Assembly (NCBI GenBank): GCA_029851415.1
Contig: CM056741.1
Span: 66,082,282-66,146,281, forward strand
DNA from: Eretmocerus hayati
Taxonomy: Eukaryota; Arthropoda; Insecta; Hymenoptera; Aphelinidae
DNA: 64,000 nucleotides
Direction of reading: 5' to 3'
The notes beneath the pieces were generated by a model. The model ran no database searches, was not told the DNA's origin, and saw nothing but the letters and a program-made list of their open reading frames with translations. This document shows positions 37,560 through 49,437 of this stretch, in pieces (within the stretch, counting starts at the first letter, position 1; every line of letters begins with the position of its first letter). The position numbers were made by a program, and so were the translations under genes.

Positions 37560-38260
37560 AGCAGAATTGCTCCGCTCGCTGACGCTCGCTGCGCCTAAGA
37601 GTCTTTGGAGGGAGTTTGAATAGTCGAATCGTATTATTTTTCAAAACAAATATTTGATTTTGAATAAAATAAGAATTTCGTTCAAATGGCAACCATAATT
37701 AATTACATATGCACGCTGTAACTATTTTCATACATGAAGTTCAATTTTCATAAATTCTACAAAGCTTCAATCTCACTTTTCAAGGATTGATAGAGCTGCG
37801 CGAAAAAATATTAAATGGCTATAGAAAGACTCAAAAATAGCTACAACAGAAGCCCAAGCAGGGTAAGTTTGGACCAAAAATATCTAATGAGTTAAATTAG
37901 CAAAATCAAGTTTTTCTTTTTTGTTGTGCACAACTTCCTTACCGATAGTTTATGATAGATCATTTTCAAAAAATTTACAAAACAAGAATAATGAAATGGC
38001 TCTCAGTATGTTTCATAAACGAAATTCGAAGTGTTCTTCTTTCGCGGAGCAGTTATGCTTGCTCGCTCAGAGTTATATTGAACCAAGGGATTTTGAACAG
38101 TCGAGAGGACAAAATCGAATTTTCTTTGGTGTGCACAAACTTTTCACCGATAATTCACGAATGGTAATTTTCAAAAATTTGCGTAACAAAATGAATGAAA
38201 TGGCTATTAGTGTGCTTGATAAACTTAAATCGAGACGTTCTCATTCTGCGGATTAATTCT
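37560..38260. repeat. Worn tandem repeat, about 200-bp units
   Basis: Blocks such as GTGCACAAC..ACCGATA.TT followed by ATTTTCAAAAATTT occur at 37926-37985 and 38132-38180. AAATGGCT..AGTxTG blocks follow each. A related TTTGAATAGTCGAATCG block is at 37615. The copies have diverged by about a quarter and carry no recognised coding. Confidence 0.5.
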
Positions 38261-38666
38261 GCTCATGTAAAGCAAATCTAAACGACTGACGAAACAAATA
38301 CCTAAAATCGATATAGTAGAACAATAATTGTTTACATCTCTTGTCTATATCTTCTTCATCTCTTTCTTCACCTCCACCCAATCTCACCTCCATTCAATCT
38401 GATCATTTTCAATATCATTTTTCACTTCACCGCCATCTCATCTCCTCCTCAACGTCATTCCCACCACCTCATCACATTCATCATGAATGCTATTAGTCTA
38501 TAACATCTCATCCCTTTCCCTCCTCTTTACCCATCCCATCTTACCTTCATTAAATCACATCATCTTTCATACCACCTCCCACTTTACCACCATCATATCT
38601 CCTTTCCTATATCATTCTCACCAGCTCATCACACATTCATCATTCATCATACATCCGCCAATGATC

Positions 38667-38745
38667 GCCTACTTGGAGGCGAATTCTTGTACGCAGGTAA
38701 GCCGCCTTCGGGTGCAGAGGTTGTGTCCGAATTCAAATCCAAGTA
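38667..38745. repeat. Small palindromic insertion
   Basis: CCTACTTGGAGGCGAATTC at the left is matched by GAATTC..ATCCAAGTAGG at the right, around a GC-richer loop. Likely a tiny MITE. Confidence 0.6.
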
Positions 38746-38925
38746 GGAGGGTGAGGCAATCATTCAATCCATAACATTCCAATCATGCATCCATCTCAAA
38801 CATCACAAACTATTTCATCTTCATTGCATGTTGCATCTCATTTCTATTTCATACCATTCTCTCCTTTCATATCATTTCATTTCCTTCCCTACTTCTTCTT
38901 CCTCTCTTTCCCTTCTCTTCTTCCA

Positions 38926-39067
<142 letters not shown>

Positions 39068-40285
39068 ACATTCTCTCATCCATCACATTCCATCCACGGA
39101 CGCAAACAGAGAGACCCAAGCCTCCATCGTTGGAACAATCCATTTTCTGCACTTGCGACATCATAATACCTATGTATGTTGAGCAAGTGTAGAAAATGGT
39201 GCGAATTCGACGATGGCTCGAAGCGAAGGTTCAACAGACAGACTTTCGACAGAATTCTTACATCAATTCGAGCCAGACAAAGACAGCGGTACCCACAAAA
39301 CGCTTGGAAACATGAGAGTAGCCCGTATCCCTGTGTCCGACACCATACGAAAGTAAGGTGAGCGGATGCATCAAAAAGGGATATTGGTGCGAAAACATGA
39401 TAACACGGCAAGGGTACGACGAACAGACTTTTGACAGCTTTACAAAATTTAACATCTGAAAGGGGTAAAAAATCTAAACAAACAGGTGAAACGAAACAGG
39501 TAAAATAGAATAAGTAATATCCAAAGTGATAAAAAGTCTAAAATCAAAATAGGTAAAAAATCCATGGAACAGGTAAAGTATAACAGATGGAAAGAAACTG
39601 GTAAAATAGACCCTAGATATAGAACTGTAAAAAAAATCTAGAGGAAAATACGCGCAACTTTTTGGTCTTATCAGGTTAGGTTAGTAAAATCTAGGGATAT
39701 TTATCTCTGGAGACAAATCAAGACAGGTAAAGTAAAGACGGCAGGGCGCAACTTTTGAGTCAGGTCAGGTTAGTAATAAATCTAGGGATATTTTTCTTTA
39801 GAGAAAAGTCAGGTCAGGTTAGGTTAAAACCGATCTAGGGGAAAAAATCTAGTGATTCCGGACACCAAACAGTCGTCACGCGACTTAATATAATGTAATA
39901 TAGATGAATATATGAAAATAGCATGAACTGAGCTCAAAGAAGTGGGCATATTTTGTATTCCAAGTTTTCCATCGGAGTCGTCTTGCGAGAGGGATGAAGA
40001 TGAAGATTTCAGATATCAGTTGCATTTTGTGCAGACCCCTCACATCTTGGAGCTAACTCGTATTGCATGTGTAATTGTACACATGATGAGTGAATGACGT
40101 AGATCTATTCATTGATTTCATTTATTGAAGAAGTAAGGTTCAGTATTCCGATTTTTTCCTCAAATGTAAATATTGGAAAGATAAAGCAGATGATAAGAAA
40201 TAGTCAATTCCTCAAGATGAATTGATCATTGGGCTGAGAATAGGTCTTCAATTAACAACTAAAAGTGAGGTCCAATATTGTGGAC
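39068..40285. other. Intergenic, with AGGTAAAATA-like and AGGTTAGG repeats
   Basis: 39420-39640 has irregular repeats of AACAGGTAAAATA. 39650-39860 has two copies of a GCGCAACTTTT...TCTAGGGATATTT block with short AGGTTAGGTTA runs. No gene is seen. Confidence 0.5.
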
Positions 40286-40288
40286 TGA

Positions 40289-40616
40289 CCAGGAGAGTGT
40301 TTCAGATCCGGGTCACGGATTTGGCTGAAACTTTGGAAATAGTCTTCTTTCAGTGCCGAACGATGAAACCCAAAATTATAGACCCTAACGCTCAAGCGTT
40401 TTCAAGCTACAGCCATGGACATAAGCATTGCAGGTATACCTATATGTATGATTTTTACCATGGGCCTATATGGGCAATGCTAATGCTATGGGTTGTAGCT
40501 CGGAAACGCTTGAGCGTTAGGGTCTATAGTTGCGATTATCTTCTTTTGGTACTGAAAGGAGACTATCCCCAGAGTTTTAGCCAAATCCGTGATCCGGATC
40601 TGAAACACTCTCCTGG
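40289..40616. mobile_element. Palindromic MITE, 3-bp target (TGA), copy H1
   Basis: Ends CCAGGAGAGTGTTTCAGATC and its complement; TGA at 40286-40288 and 40617-40619. Nearly the whole 328 bp folds on itself, including AGACCCTAACGCTCAAGCG on the left and its complement on the right. Same family as 46943-47273, which shares the CTAACGCTCAAG block and the CAAGGAGAGT-type ends. Confidence 0.85.
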
Positions 40617-40619
40617 TGA

Positions 40620-42585
40620 AAGCAAGATAATCTTGGGGAAAATTTTTATATTTTCCCAGATATATATATAATGCATTCAAGTCGATACACTCGTAACAAC
40701 AGCGAATGTAAATTTCTTTCTAGAGAGATTCGAATTCTACTCTACCCCCTCCCCCCGTCTTATCTTCGATCAGACAATTCCCTTGAATTGACCAGTGAGT
40801 TTTTTTCTCTGATTCGGACATTAAATTCCAAATGTTCGTTGGTCTGCCCGCAAGTGCATGGCATAAATAATTTCTGTTTGGTACATCACATAACAATTTA
40901 TCAACTATCAGTTTCATTTCTTACACGACTATTAGCCGATATAAGGTGCAAAGTAATTACAGAAGCGAGCTGGTACGAGCAAAACTACTTTGCACTGAAA
41001 TGATTTTTTGAATTTTTACGCGCGAGTGCACGCTCCACACAAATTCATTCCGAGAAACATTGGATATCTACCTCAACAAATTCATGAATTTACTCGACTG
41101 TAGAACGTGTGCATGCGTGATAAAACATGCAAATATGAAAACAGACAAACATCTGACGGTTATTCGGCTAAACACACATATATTCAACTCACTCACACTC
41201 ACAGAGCGGCCTTGCTCCTCGAGATACATACTGCAACACACGCGTCTCGCAGCTTTCTCCGCACTTTCGCTTACAGTCGAGATTTCAAGAGGCTCCTCTG
41301 CTCTTGACAACGCACGAACCTTTCATTTTCTGGAGAAGAAGACCGAGAGTTGAAAGTATCAGAAATCGAAAGCAATTTTTACGGCAGTTCTTCTGAATAA
41401 CTCGATTGACCACCTCAGTCGTGATTTTTGAAAAGTCAAATGAAACCAAGAGTATTGCAAGAATACTACATTCTTTCCCGAGATCATCATCGCAAGCAAA
41501 TGAAAGGCTCATCGTGTTTATCGATCTAATATTTTAAATGTCTCCTTGTTAGGAACGGGTGGCTGTGAGCGTTTTCTTCGTCTCGCACAGCTCATATTTT
41601 TCGTCCAGTCAAACCGGTTTTCACGACTCGAGTCAAAACTCTTCTTTCAGCTAATCTCGTCGTATGTTAGCTCACTCAATACCACGTCCTAGGACCTTTG
41701 ACCGCTCTGGCGAGTTGCTGACGTTTGCGAACTCTTTGAGTTCTTAAAGCTCTCCATTACTTGTCAGACAAGATTCCCAGAAATCAGGTACCACGGAATC
41801 AGAATTACGTATTTCGACTCTGAACGCATATCATAGATAACCAAGGCGAGCTGAGTGCACCCAATAGAGCAATTTCAAAAATTCAACTCTTTGGTAACTT
41901 GAGGCCTATCGTGGCTTCAATTGGGTCAAAATAATACATTTTGATACAAGGGTGTGAAAACTTTTTTTTGACACAATGTGCGCGAATAGTACATTTCGAT
42001 ACAAGGTTGTGAAAGTAGGGCTGACTCCCGTGTATCGAATCATACTTTTTGATAAACTGTGAGTTAAAGTCGTGAAATTGTGCGAAAAGTTCAATTTTCA
42101 ATACACTGTGCGCAAAGTACACTTTGCGCACAGGTGAAAAAGTTAAAATCGGGACAAAAAAGATGCTCTCTCGCAGAGTATGTCAAAAAAGTAGTAAGTG
42201 GAATTATACAGGGAATCTCGAAATCATGGGCCACAGCTACTCTTTGAAATGAAATAGAGTGATCCAAAAGGAAAAAACTTGTGTAACATTTGTGTGACAT
42301 AATCCGGAGGAGCAGAATGCCGAAAAAACAGCGACTTGGGTACACGTAACTCACTGACTGTGAAAAGGTGGTATCAGGTCAATGAACTATACATAGTCAT
42401 TGCAATTGAATAGGTGTTTTATATCCAGATAATCATCACGTCGAATTACAAAGCGTTTATATTCCATGAATACGTGGTGTCAGTCAGTTTAGTTACTCGA
42501 TATTTGTCCCGCTCCGCTTTCAATTATCCGAGTCAATAGAGCCATGACAAAGGTCCCGAAAATTTTTTGAGTTCTGACGTTCCAG
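40620..42585. other. No firm gene; possible minus-strand first exon near 41203-41310
   Basis: On the minus strand a frame opening MSRAEEPLEISTVSESAEK ends at a GTGAGT donor (exon low end 41203). CpG content is raised at 41010-41310. The evidence is thin and no family is recognised. The rest is AT-rich spacer. Confidence 0.2.
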
Positions 42586-42779
42586 ATAATGATCATTGAT
42601 ACGGAATACTTGAACAAACTCATCATTCAAATTAGGCATCTAACAGCAGTGTTAGGCATAGTTCTTCATAAAGTTGGCACCGTTGCAGGCAGTATCATTA
42701 GTCATGGAGTTGATGATAATTTTGATGGTTCAAATTTCAATCGTGTCGCCTCAAAATCCCACATCCCGCCCACGAAGTG
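42586..42779 (+). CDS. Candidate exon, orphan gene locus
   Basis: Acceptor ACGTTCCAG ends at 42585 and donor GTGAGT begins at 42780, phase 0 to phase 2, 64 residues. The only open frame starts IMIIDTEYLNKLIIQIRHL, continues with a hydrophobic, helix-like TAVLGIVLHKVGTVAGSI, and ends VASKSHIPPTK. A following acceptor at 43137 gives a phase-2 continuation that stays open to 43564 but lacks a good donor. No family is recognised. Confidence 0.35.
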
Positions 42780-43390
42780 GTGAGTGGTCATGAGTCGTGT
42801 AAACCGATCAAATTAGATACGGATAGATAGTCAGATAGATCCCTTTTTATTTGCTAAATTGCAAAACAAAGGATCCACATCTACGTCAAAGTAAGAAAAT
42901 ATCCAAAACCAATCAAAGAACTATTTTCACGCGATTCAATGAATTTTGGACAATGTTTGTACTCAAAACAGATTAAACTAGATAACAGATATATCACCAT
43001 CATTTGGTCAGTCCAAGAGATGGCAAGTCAGATAAGTTTCACAAAAATCTTTGAAAGCTTGCTAATAGATAGACATATCAATAGATAGACATCGTTCGAC
43101 GAAAATGTGAATGCATTCAATTCAAATACTTATTCAGGAAAAGTTCGTTTGATAGAGATATCACAGTCAATAGATTCTTTGTTGTTAAAGGGGGACTATC
43201 GCCGAGAATCTCACAGTCAAGAATGAAGACGAGATTATACAGGACACATGAAATGAGTTTGCCTCAATACTTGAGTCATCATTATACTTATTTATCACCA
43301 AAATCAAAACAGAAAACGGATGTCACAGTTAATGTACCACATAGAAATTTAATTTCAATCATACTCTATCTTTCTCCTTTGTATTCTCAG

Positions 43391-43542
43391 GTTTTGAGCA
43401 GCACCCTGAGTGGAATGACCTTTGTAGTTTATTATATGAGTGGGAACAGAGTAACTGTCATCTTCAGCACTCAATACAACAAGCAACAACAGGAAAAAAA
43501 AATTTCGGGCTCTCGAGTGCTGCTAAGGAAGATTCACGAATC
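43391..43542 (+). CDS. Candidate exon, upstream member of a duplicated pair
   Basis: After TATTCTCAG a phase-1 frame reads FEQHPEWNDLCSLLYEWEQS and continues to KEDSRI before GTATGC (phase 1). It is about 75 percent identical in DNA to 44190-44290, with similar intron sequence upstream. Its 3' half has a run of nine A and differs from the partner. It may be an alternative exon or a decayed copy. Confidence 0.35.
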
Positions 43543-44189
43543 GGTATGCAGAAGGTATTTCTAGACTGCTTTTTTGAAAGCGTCTAATGATGGAGTGGGA
43601 CGTATGAAGGAAGAGTAAATATGGAGTCCCAGATTTTTGCAACCCGTATTCAAAAGAAGTCCCCTCTGCAGTCAATTTGCATAGTTGAAGTTGGTAGATT
43701 TTGGTTGTTTGCATCCCTCCTACCTTGGAATGCCTGGGCTGGTAACTGTAAGAACATTGCAGCTATAGGCAGCAGAGTCCTAGGCTTATCGCACATTTAA
43801 CGACATTGTTGAGCTTCCAGAATGCTGAATTTTTGGGAAGAACGTGAATCTGAATAGTAACGCCCATCCTCTTATAGTGAGATTGTCTAGAATCAGCGTT
43901 ACTTCCGAAAATTCATCGGCGGATTCCGTGCCCCCCGACGATAAAGGTTCATTCCCATCTAACGCGAGAAATTCAATGATTTCTAATTTGATTAACTCTA
44001 CAAGAGATATAAACAATGATCTGAAATAAGTTCACCCACCCCCACCCCCCTCTAAGAATATGTTTGACAAAATACTCGAATCCTATTCATTACCAAAATA
44101 AAAACAGAAAACGGATTCCGCAGTGAATGTGTCTTATGGATATTAATTTTCAAACATACTATATCTTCAATTCTCTTCTGAATCCTCAG

Positions 44190-44357
44190 ATTTTGAGCAG
44201 TACCCAGAGTGGAATGACCTTTGTAGTGTATTATATCAGTGGGAACAGAGTAATGGTTGTCTTCAGCACCTAATACAACAAGCAACACCAAATGATTACA
44301 TTCAACAATGTCTAAGAGCGTTGCCCGAATTTACAACAAGCTCGTCGAGTACCGGAG
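44190..44357 (+). CDS. Candidate exon, downstream member of a duplicated pair
   Basis: After AATCCTCAG a phase-1 frame of 56 codons reads FEQYPEWNDLCSVLYQWEQS, then GCLQHLIQQATPNDYIQQCL, and ends in a Ser/Thr-rich stretch (TTSSSSTG) before GTAACA (phase 1). Acidic, aromatic and Gln-rich, so probably helical. It joins in phase to 50976-51125. No domain family is recognised. Confidence 0.45.
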
Positions 44358-44543
44358 GTAACATCATTTTTTTCAATGAAAATATTTCCCTTGGCACACA
44401 GCAGTACAAGACTGTTCAAACTGAGCTGTCCTGAGACTATATTTCACACTTACAATAAATACTTCTGGACGAGCGCATCTAGAGGAGTGAGATAAGTGCT
44501 CATTTTGAGCTGTTTGTCCCTCATTTAAGTTCAGTTTTCATTA

Positions 44544-44923
44544 CACTGAGAAAAAAATGTTGGTCGTACGGCCTTGCGTTTTGCCGTACGACCAGAAAGT
44601 GGTATAGGCAGGAGTACCATCCATCAGATCGGTTTGGTAGTCTGGTATTACTGCCAGAATAAATAAATGTAGCCCATATTTTTCAAGTGCTCTGATACTT
44701 GATGGATTCACAGTCACATTACGGCTATTTTGCTACAAAAGCTACCAATTTTTTGCACAGAATGGTACCGGTAAAAGGACAAATATAATCCAAAAATTTT
44801 TTAGGTTATTCGCGTGCGATAACAAAATCATTTTGCTGTGGTGACAATCCAGTATAGGTCTGGTGGCAATACCACGTAACAATACAGTTGTATTTTGCTG
44901 ACGGCAATATCTTATTCTCAGTG
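44544..44923. mobile_element. MITE with CACTGAGAA ends and TA target
   Basis: TA at 44542-44543 and 44924-44925 flank CACTGAGAAAAAAATG and TTATTCTCAGTG. The length is 380 bp. The interior has a short hairpin (GGTCGTACGGC / GCCGTACGACC). TA targeting suggests the Tc1/mariner group. Confidence 0.75.
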
Positions 44924-44944
44924 TAGAGTATTAAGGAAAGTTGC

Positions 44945-45700
44945 ACCCCTGATTTTGACGTCTGGCCTAAAAAATCATGGGGGGGGGGGCTGAAGATTTG
45001 GATCCATATGTATTTTTTCGACATCTTGTTCGAAATCATATAAAATACCCCCAAAAGAATTTTCAGGCCATTTCGTCGATTCTCGTGGGACTAGATACAT
45101 TTTTTCGGATCAAAAATCTGAATTTTCTTGTTAAAATGCCTCAGAACTTGAAAAATATCTTTCGAAAAATGATAAGAATACTTTCTTGTTCCGGTTGAAA
45201 AATTACATCGAATTATTGAACAAAGAAAATCAGAAGTCGAAAACTTTTATTTGAAAAATTAGACATATATATAATAATATAAATTTCTGGTAATATTTTT
45301 TTTTTTGATTCTTGAAATATTTTGTTTACTAATCCGATGTAATTTTTTAATCTGAACAAGGAAGTATTCTTGTCGTTTTTCGAAATTATCGATATTTCTC
45401 GAGTTCTGGGTCATTTTAGCAAGAAAATTCAGATTTTTGACCCGAAAAAATGTATCCAGTCACAGAATTTGATGGATCGGTCTGTAAATTTTTTTGGATG
45501 TACTTTTTGTGATTTTGAACGAAATTTCGTATGGGTTTGGTGATCCGGCAAAGGGGGTGCGAAACAGAAAATAAATATGGTCGAAAAATTTGTTTTTCAA
45601 AAATCGGGATACGCCATCGTTTTTAGATCGAAAAAGTACGTGTAAATATGAATCTGCAGCCCCCCGTGATTTTTTAGGCAAGACTTCAAAACAAGGTGAG
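44945..45700. mobile_element. Foldback-like inverted repeat, about 750 bp
   Basis: Arms of about 350 bp mirror each other around 45310. Outer landmarks are GGCCTAAAAAATCATGGGGG and GATTTTTTAGGC. Inner ones are GAAAAATTACATCGA and GATGTAATTTTTTAA. No coding. Confidence 0.75.
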
Positions 45701-45860
45701 CACCAGGTCTGAGGGATAATACGTATCTTGGTGGTACTTTGAGGATCGTCTTGTTTTTGTGAGAAATGAAGGTCTCCGAATGTTTGATCGCACCAGCTTG
45801 CTATTCTGAGATACATCTATTGAGATTGGCATTGACCATATTCGCCCATGTTAACCTCTC
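45692..45860. mobile_element. Partial palindromic MITE (family of 55172-55503)
   Basis: One arm only: CAAGGTGAGCACC, then GTGAGAAATGAAGGT, CTGAGATACATCTATTGAGA and CATTGACCATATTCGCCCATG, matching the left arm of 55172-55503. The right arm is missing. Confidence 0.5.
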
Positions 45861-46015
45861 CGCGCACGCACCATACTTTCTGTGCTTCCACTTTTTCGAT
45901 TTTTATCAGATTTTATAGTATGGATCGTGAAAATTATTTCAAGCCCGAACATGTTATGATGAAGTCATTCCATATGAGAGGTATGACAACATAAACCTTT
46001 CAAGATCAAACACGA

Positions 46016-46280
46016 ATGAGGTACTTAATCATTAGCTATAATGGATCACTGATGATGAGAATATGCATGCTCATCATAATCATGAAAGCCCCTTCAAATC
46101 CCAAGATCGAAGAGAATCAAGGGAAATTCACTGAGTCCACATATGCAGGCGAATGCGCCAAGAGGCTGAAAACTTGTAACGGGAACGTTTTTGACTGTAC
46201 CTTTGCACATTGGATCAAAGCCTCCGAGATATCTTCATTCCTCACCGTAACAAGATAGTTCCCGAAGTTCCAGGTAAATC
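46016..46280 (+). CDS. Coding-like segment, unknown
   Basis: A frame opening MMRICMLIIIMKAPSNPKIE has a hydrophobic start like a signal or anchor segment, then three cysteines (YAGECAKRLKTCNGNVFDC), and stops at TAG 46256. An adjacent frame through the last part (CTLDQSLRDIFIPHRNKIVP) runs to a GTAAAT donor at 46275, so either a frameshift or an intron is involved. No family is recognised. Confidence 0.2.
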
Positions 46281-46352
46281 TGTATCCCGTCGACCAAATG
46301 ATCTCCTCAAAGGTTTCTCAATTCCATAACTCTATACTCAATACTAAGTTAA

Positions 46353-46736
46353 GTGTACCCAACTTGCCCCCATTAAGCCATTTTCTTAATAACTCATGCC
46401 CATCTCATTATTTTTCAACGTACCTTAACTCATTTTGAAGCTTGTCTCAAGACCTTCAAAATGAGTCGAAGTACATCCAATTTGGACAGAGTGGAGTCAA
46501 ACTGTTTTAATTACCCCAAAAGGTGATTCTTGAGTGTTTAAAAAGGTGGGTACCCAACTTGCCCCCATCATTTAAAACAATGTGAATCGGCGATAAAGGA
46601 CATAAAACCGCATCAATCTGTTTGGCCCAAAACACTGTTCAGAGCTATTTAGACGGGATAAACACGTTCTGATTGGTGAAAAAGGCTATACTGCAAGCCT
46701 TCCCGAGATAACCATATGGGGGCATGTTGGGCACAC
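46353..46736. mobile_element. MITE with GTGTACCCAACTTGCCCCC ends
   Basis: GTGTACCCAACTTGCCCCC at 46353 and a near-complement GGGGGCATGTTGGGCACAC ending 46736. An internal copy of the end motif (GGGTACCCAACTTGCCCCC) lies at about 46550-46570. A related GGGCAAGTTGGGTACAC is at about 49211. Non-coding. Confidence 0.7.
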
Positions 46737-46942
46737 TCCGATGTCGGCCTTCTTGATTCTCAAATCATCTCCATGTTTTGTACATGATATCGCTCCAAAT
46801 CAGAGTTTTGCAACTCTAATAAAGAGCAGATTTCAAAGGTCTCGGGACAAGGGATCGAATGCGATGAGATACGTTGAGATTGATCGAATGAAAATGAATT
46901 GGCACTGGTTTTAGTAAACGCGATTTTCTCGGTGATTTCTTA

Positions 46943-47273
46943 CAAGGAGAGTCTAAGGGGTTCGGGAGCTGAATCTGGCTGAAACTCTGGGAATCATCTG
47001 CTTTTGGCACCAAAAGATCATACCCAAAGCCGCAGAGTCTAACGCTCAAGTGTTTTCGAGCGACAGGCCCCAACCCATGCATTACAGCATATCTATATAT
47101 ACCATTTTCCCGTGTATATATAGATATACTGTAATGCATGGGTTGGGGTCTGTAGCTCGAAAACGCTTGAGCGTTAGACTCTGCGGCTTTGGGTATCATT
47201 TTTTGGTGCCAAAAGAAGATGGTTCCCAGAGTTTCAGCCAGATCCAGCTCCCGAACCCCTCGGACTCTCCTTG
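46943..47273. mobile_element. Palindromic MITE, 3-bp target (TTA), copy H2
   Basis: TTA at 46940-46942 and 47274-47276 flanks CAAGGAGAGTC and GACTCTCCTTG. The arms (about 150 bp) are near-perfect mirror copies around a TATATATA centre. Blocks such as TCTAACGCTCAAG and CCAACCCATGCATTACAG appear in both orientations. Confidence 0.9.
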
Positions 47274-47565
47274 TTAGCCGTGCAAACACGGTGGATGGAA
47301 AAATCGCTTTGAATTCTCTGGAGAATTTTTTTATTTTCAACATAACAAACGTAAAAAGATATGCGGGAAGGTCCACGAGTGCCTATTTCTGAGATCGGCA
47401 TATGGGCTATTCTCAGGAACTTTTGATTTTTCGTGTTTCGAAAATTTTTTTTTCAAACTTGGAGCACACCTCTGAGGTTTTGTTCACCTTGAGATACATC
47501 ATTTACAATGATAATTCCGAGTTAGTGCACGATTTTCGACCCACGGCATCGTCGTGGGACGTTAA

Positions 47566-47727
47566 ATGCTCAAAAACCAAAATCTGAGTTCTTCACTGGT
47601 CCAAACGAATCATAAAGACTCGAGCGCGGACAAGAATATTCGACGACACGACTTCAGAATGATTGGAGGCTCAGATTACCGCACAGGAGATACTTATCCT
47701 CCCAATGGTAGAGTAAAAATATTCTAA
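47566..47727 (+). CDS. Coding-like open frame, unknown
   Basis: ATG at 47566 opens a 53-residue frame containing SSLVQTNHKDSSADKNIRRH and MIGGSDYRTGDTYPPNG. It either ends at TAA 47725 or leaves by the donor GTAGAG at 47708 (phase 1). Composition is more protein-like than its surroundings. It could be another exon of the orphan locus; no family is recognised. Confidence 0.25.
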   Translation: MLKNQNLSSSLVQTNHKDSSADKNIRRHDFRMIGGSDYRTGDTYPPNGRVKIF

Positions 47728-48362
47728 ATCATAAACCGTTTGTCAATCTCCCAGGTTCTTAGAATATATTTTCTTCCTAATCGAGGGTCTCGAAAGAATA
47801 TCGGCTTGGTGAAATATTTTCAAAATAACTTCAATGAGCTTGTACCTTCTTGACTCCTATCTCCGATACCAGGCCAAAAATTAAACGAATACTTGAGATG
47901 TGGCAAACAAGCTGGAACTAGGGTTCAAAAAAGAACCGGTAAATACCAAAGATGAAATACATTTTATTCCTAAATAAATCTCGAGATCATAAACATAAGA
48001 GAACAAGACCAATAACAACCTTTGAAGTTCATCCATAGAACAACTCATGACCTTGAAATCAACGTTCTCAAGGATAACATGAATAACACAAAATAACAAA
48101 ATTATGATTCCTCGAACAAATTTGTGAAGCACACATTTGCCATTTCATTTCATAATCTTCAGACCACAAACTTTACCTGCACTTCTGAGGCTTCGTTTTT
48201 CTATTGCCCCTTCATTTTTCAAAACTCTTTGAGTTGCTGTATTAGAAGAATCTTTTGCATCAAGTTGATTCTGATGCTTCCTTTTCTTAGGATTCCGCTT
48301 CGTATTCTTACCGATCTTTCGTTTCATGGACGCAGTATTTTTGTCAAAATCTCTATATAAAT

Positions 48363-48403
48363 CGTGGTATACATGAAATTCACCGAATTTCATGTATACC
48401 ACG
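48363..48403. repeat. Perfect 19-bp hairpin
   Basis: CGTGGTATACATGAAATTC, three bases ACC, then the exact complement. There are no mismatches over 19 pairs. It overlaps the start of the open frame at 48373. Confidence 0.95.
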
Positions 48404-48627
48404 TCAATGCAAACATCACATACTTAATAGAGGCGCTGGTCAATCTAACTCGCGACGTACACATTGACTCTTTACAGTCATGGATGTACTCTACTCCACA
48501 GGCTCGAGTGCAAAAATGAACATATGAGCTTGCCATATCAAAAATCAACCTAATAGTGATCAAAATGAGCGTGCACGAACACATCCAGCTCCAAAAAATT
48601 AGACCCGTCGATGTGCCGTTCAAATAA
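48373..48627 (+). pseudogene. Coding-like frame with one in-frame stop
   Basis: From ATG at 48373 the frame reads NANITYLIEALVNLTRDVH, SLQSWMYSTPQARVQK, meets TGA at 48517, and goes on in the same frame with TYELAISKINLIVIKMSVHE and KIRPVDVPFK to TAA at 48625. A single stop in an otherwise protein-like 84-codon frame suggests a recently disabled gene piece. An overlapping Lys-rich minus-strand frame (48145-48402) competes for the left part. Confidence 0.3.
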
Positions 48628-48874
48628 TCACCTTTATCCAGAAGTTCACCCAGGTAGAAATTATCCTCTCCTAGCTCTCAATCGAGTGCAGATTGCAGCA
48701 CATCAACGAGTGATGGCTCAAATTCTTTGTTTTTGATCATATTTTGAAATATCTTTTCACCATTGTCATTGCTTCCACGGCATGAACATTATGAATGAAA
48801 TGGTGCGACAATTTAGAAAACCTAAAATTATGGTAACACGTCTTGAAGTACTCGTCATTTTTTTCTACTTGCAG

Positions 48875-48961
48875 CACAACAGTAAGGCTGATTCCAGATA
48901 TATTTTACGGTACAATCTTGCTCATTTCGTTGGAGCTGAGACGATTGCTTGTTCGGCATAG
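48875..48961 (+). CDS. Possible terminal exon, unknown
   Basis: A strong acceptor (TTTTTTTCTACTTGCAG) is followed by HNSKADSRYILRYNLAHFVG, AETIACSA and TAG at 48959. A second frame from the same acceptor stays open to 49130 and is an alternative. No family is recognised. Confidence 0.25.
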   Translation, partial: HNSKADSRYILRYNLAHFVGAETIACSA

Positions 48962-49437
48962 CAGTACTTCCAAGAATAAAAGAAAAAATCGAGCTAGTAA
49001 CAGTCGATTTTCCTGTTTTTCTCTGATTGTAGTGGTCATAAATGGTTCTGAAGTCTTCGGAACAACCCAGAAATTCAAAAATACATTAATTTTCTATCAA
49101 CTAAGAACTTCGGAGTATTACCAAGCATGAAATCAGAGTCGACGAGATGCAGGACTTCGCGATAGCCTAGTAACGCAAAAATCAAAACTTCCTGAGAATT
49201 GCCCATATGAGGGCAAGTTGGGTACACTTACCTTAGTCCACACGATTGGAGCCAAAATGAAATCAGGTCAAAGTGAAATTTTAGAGTTTACAAAATGGGC
49301 GTCGTTCATCGAATTGTATTTCGAATTTGTTAGTCCTAAACAACCCAAATATATTCAGCATTTGTTGAATTGGAGGTCTAGACATTTCAGTGATTTAGTA
49401 TAACAGTTTTCAAATGATACTATATTATTGTCCTCTG

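Noticed and set aside
39680..39850. AGGTTAGGTTA runs resembling insect telomere repeats
   Set aside because: Only about two units at each place; short interspersed runs like this are common and do not show a telomeric array.
43138..43390. Possible exon continuing 42586-42779 in phase 2
   Set aside because: The acceptor (TTATTCAG at 43137) restores TGG and stays open, but there is no donor of the phase needed to reach 43391 or 44190. The homologous stretch before 44190 has a stop. Left out of the model.
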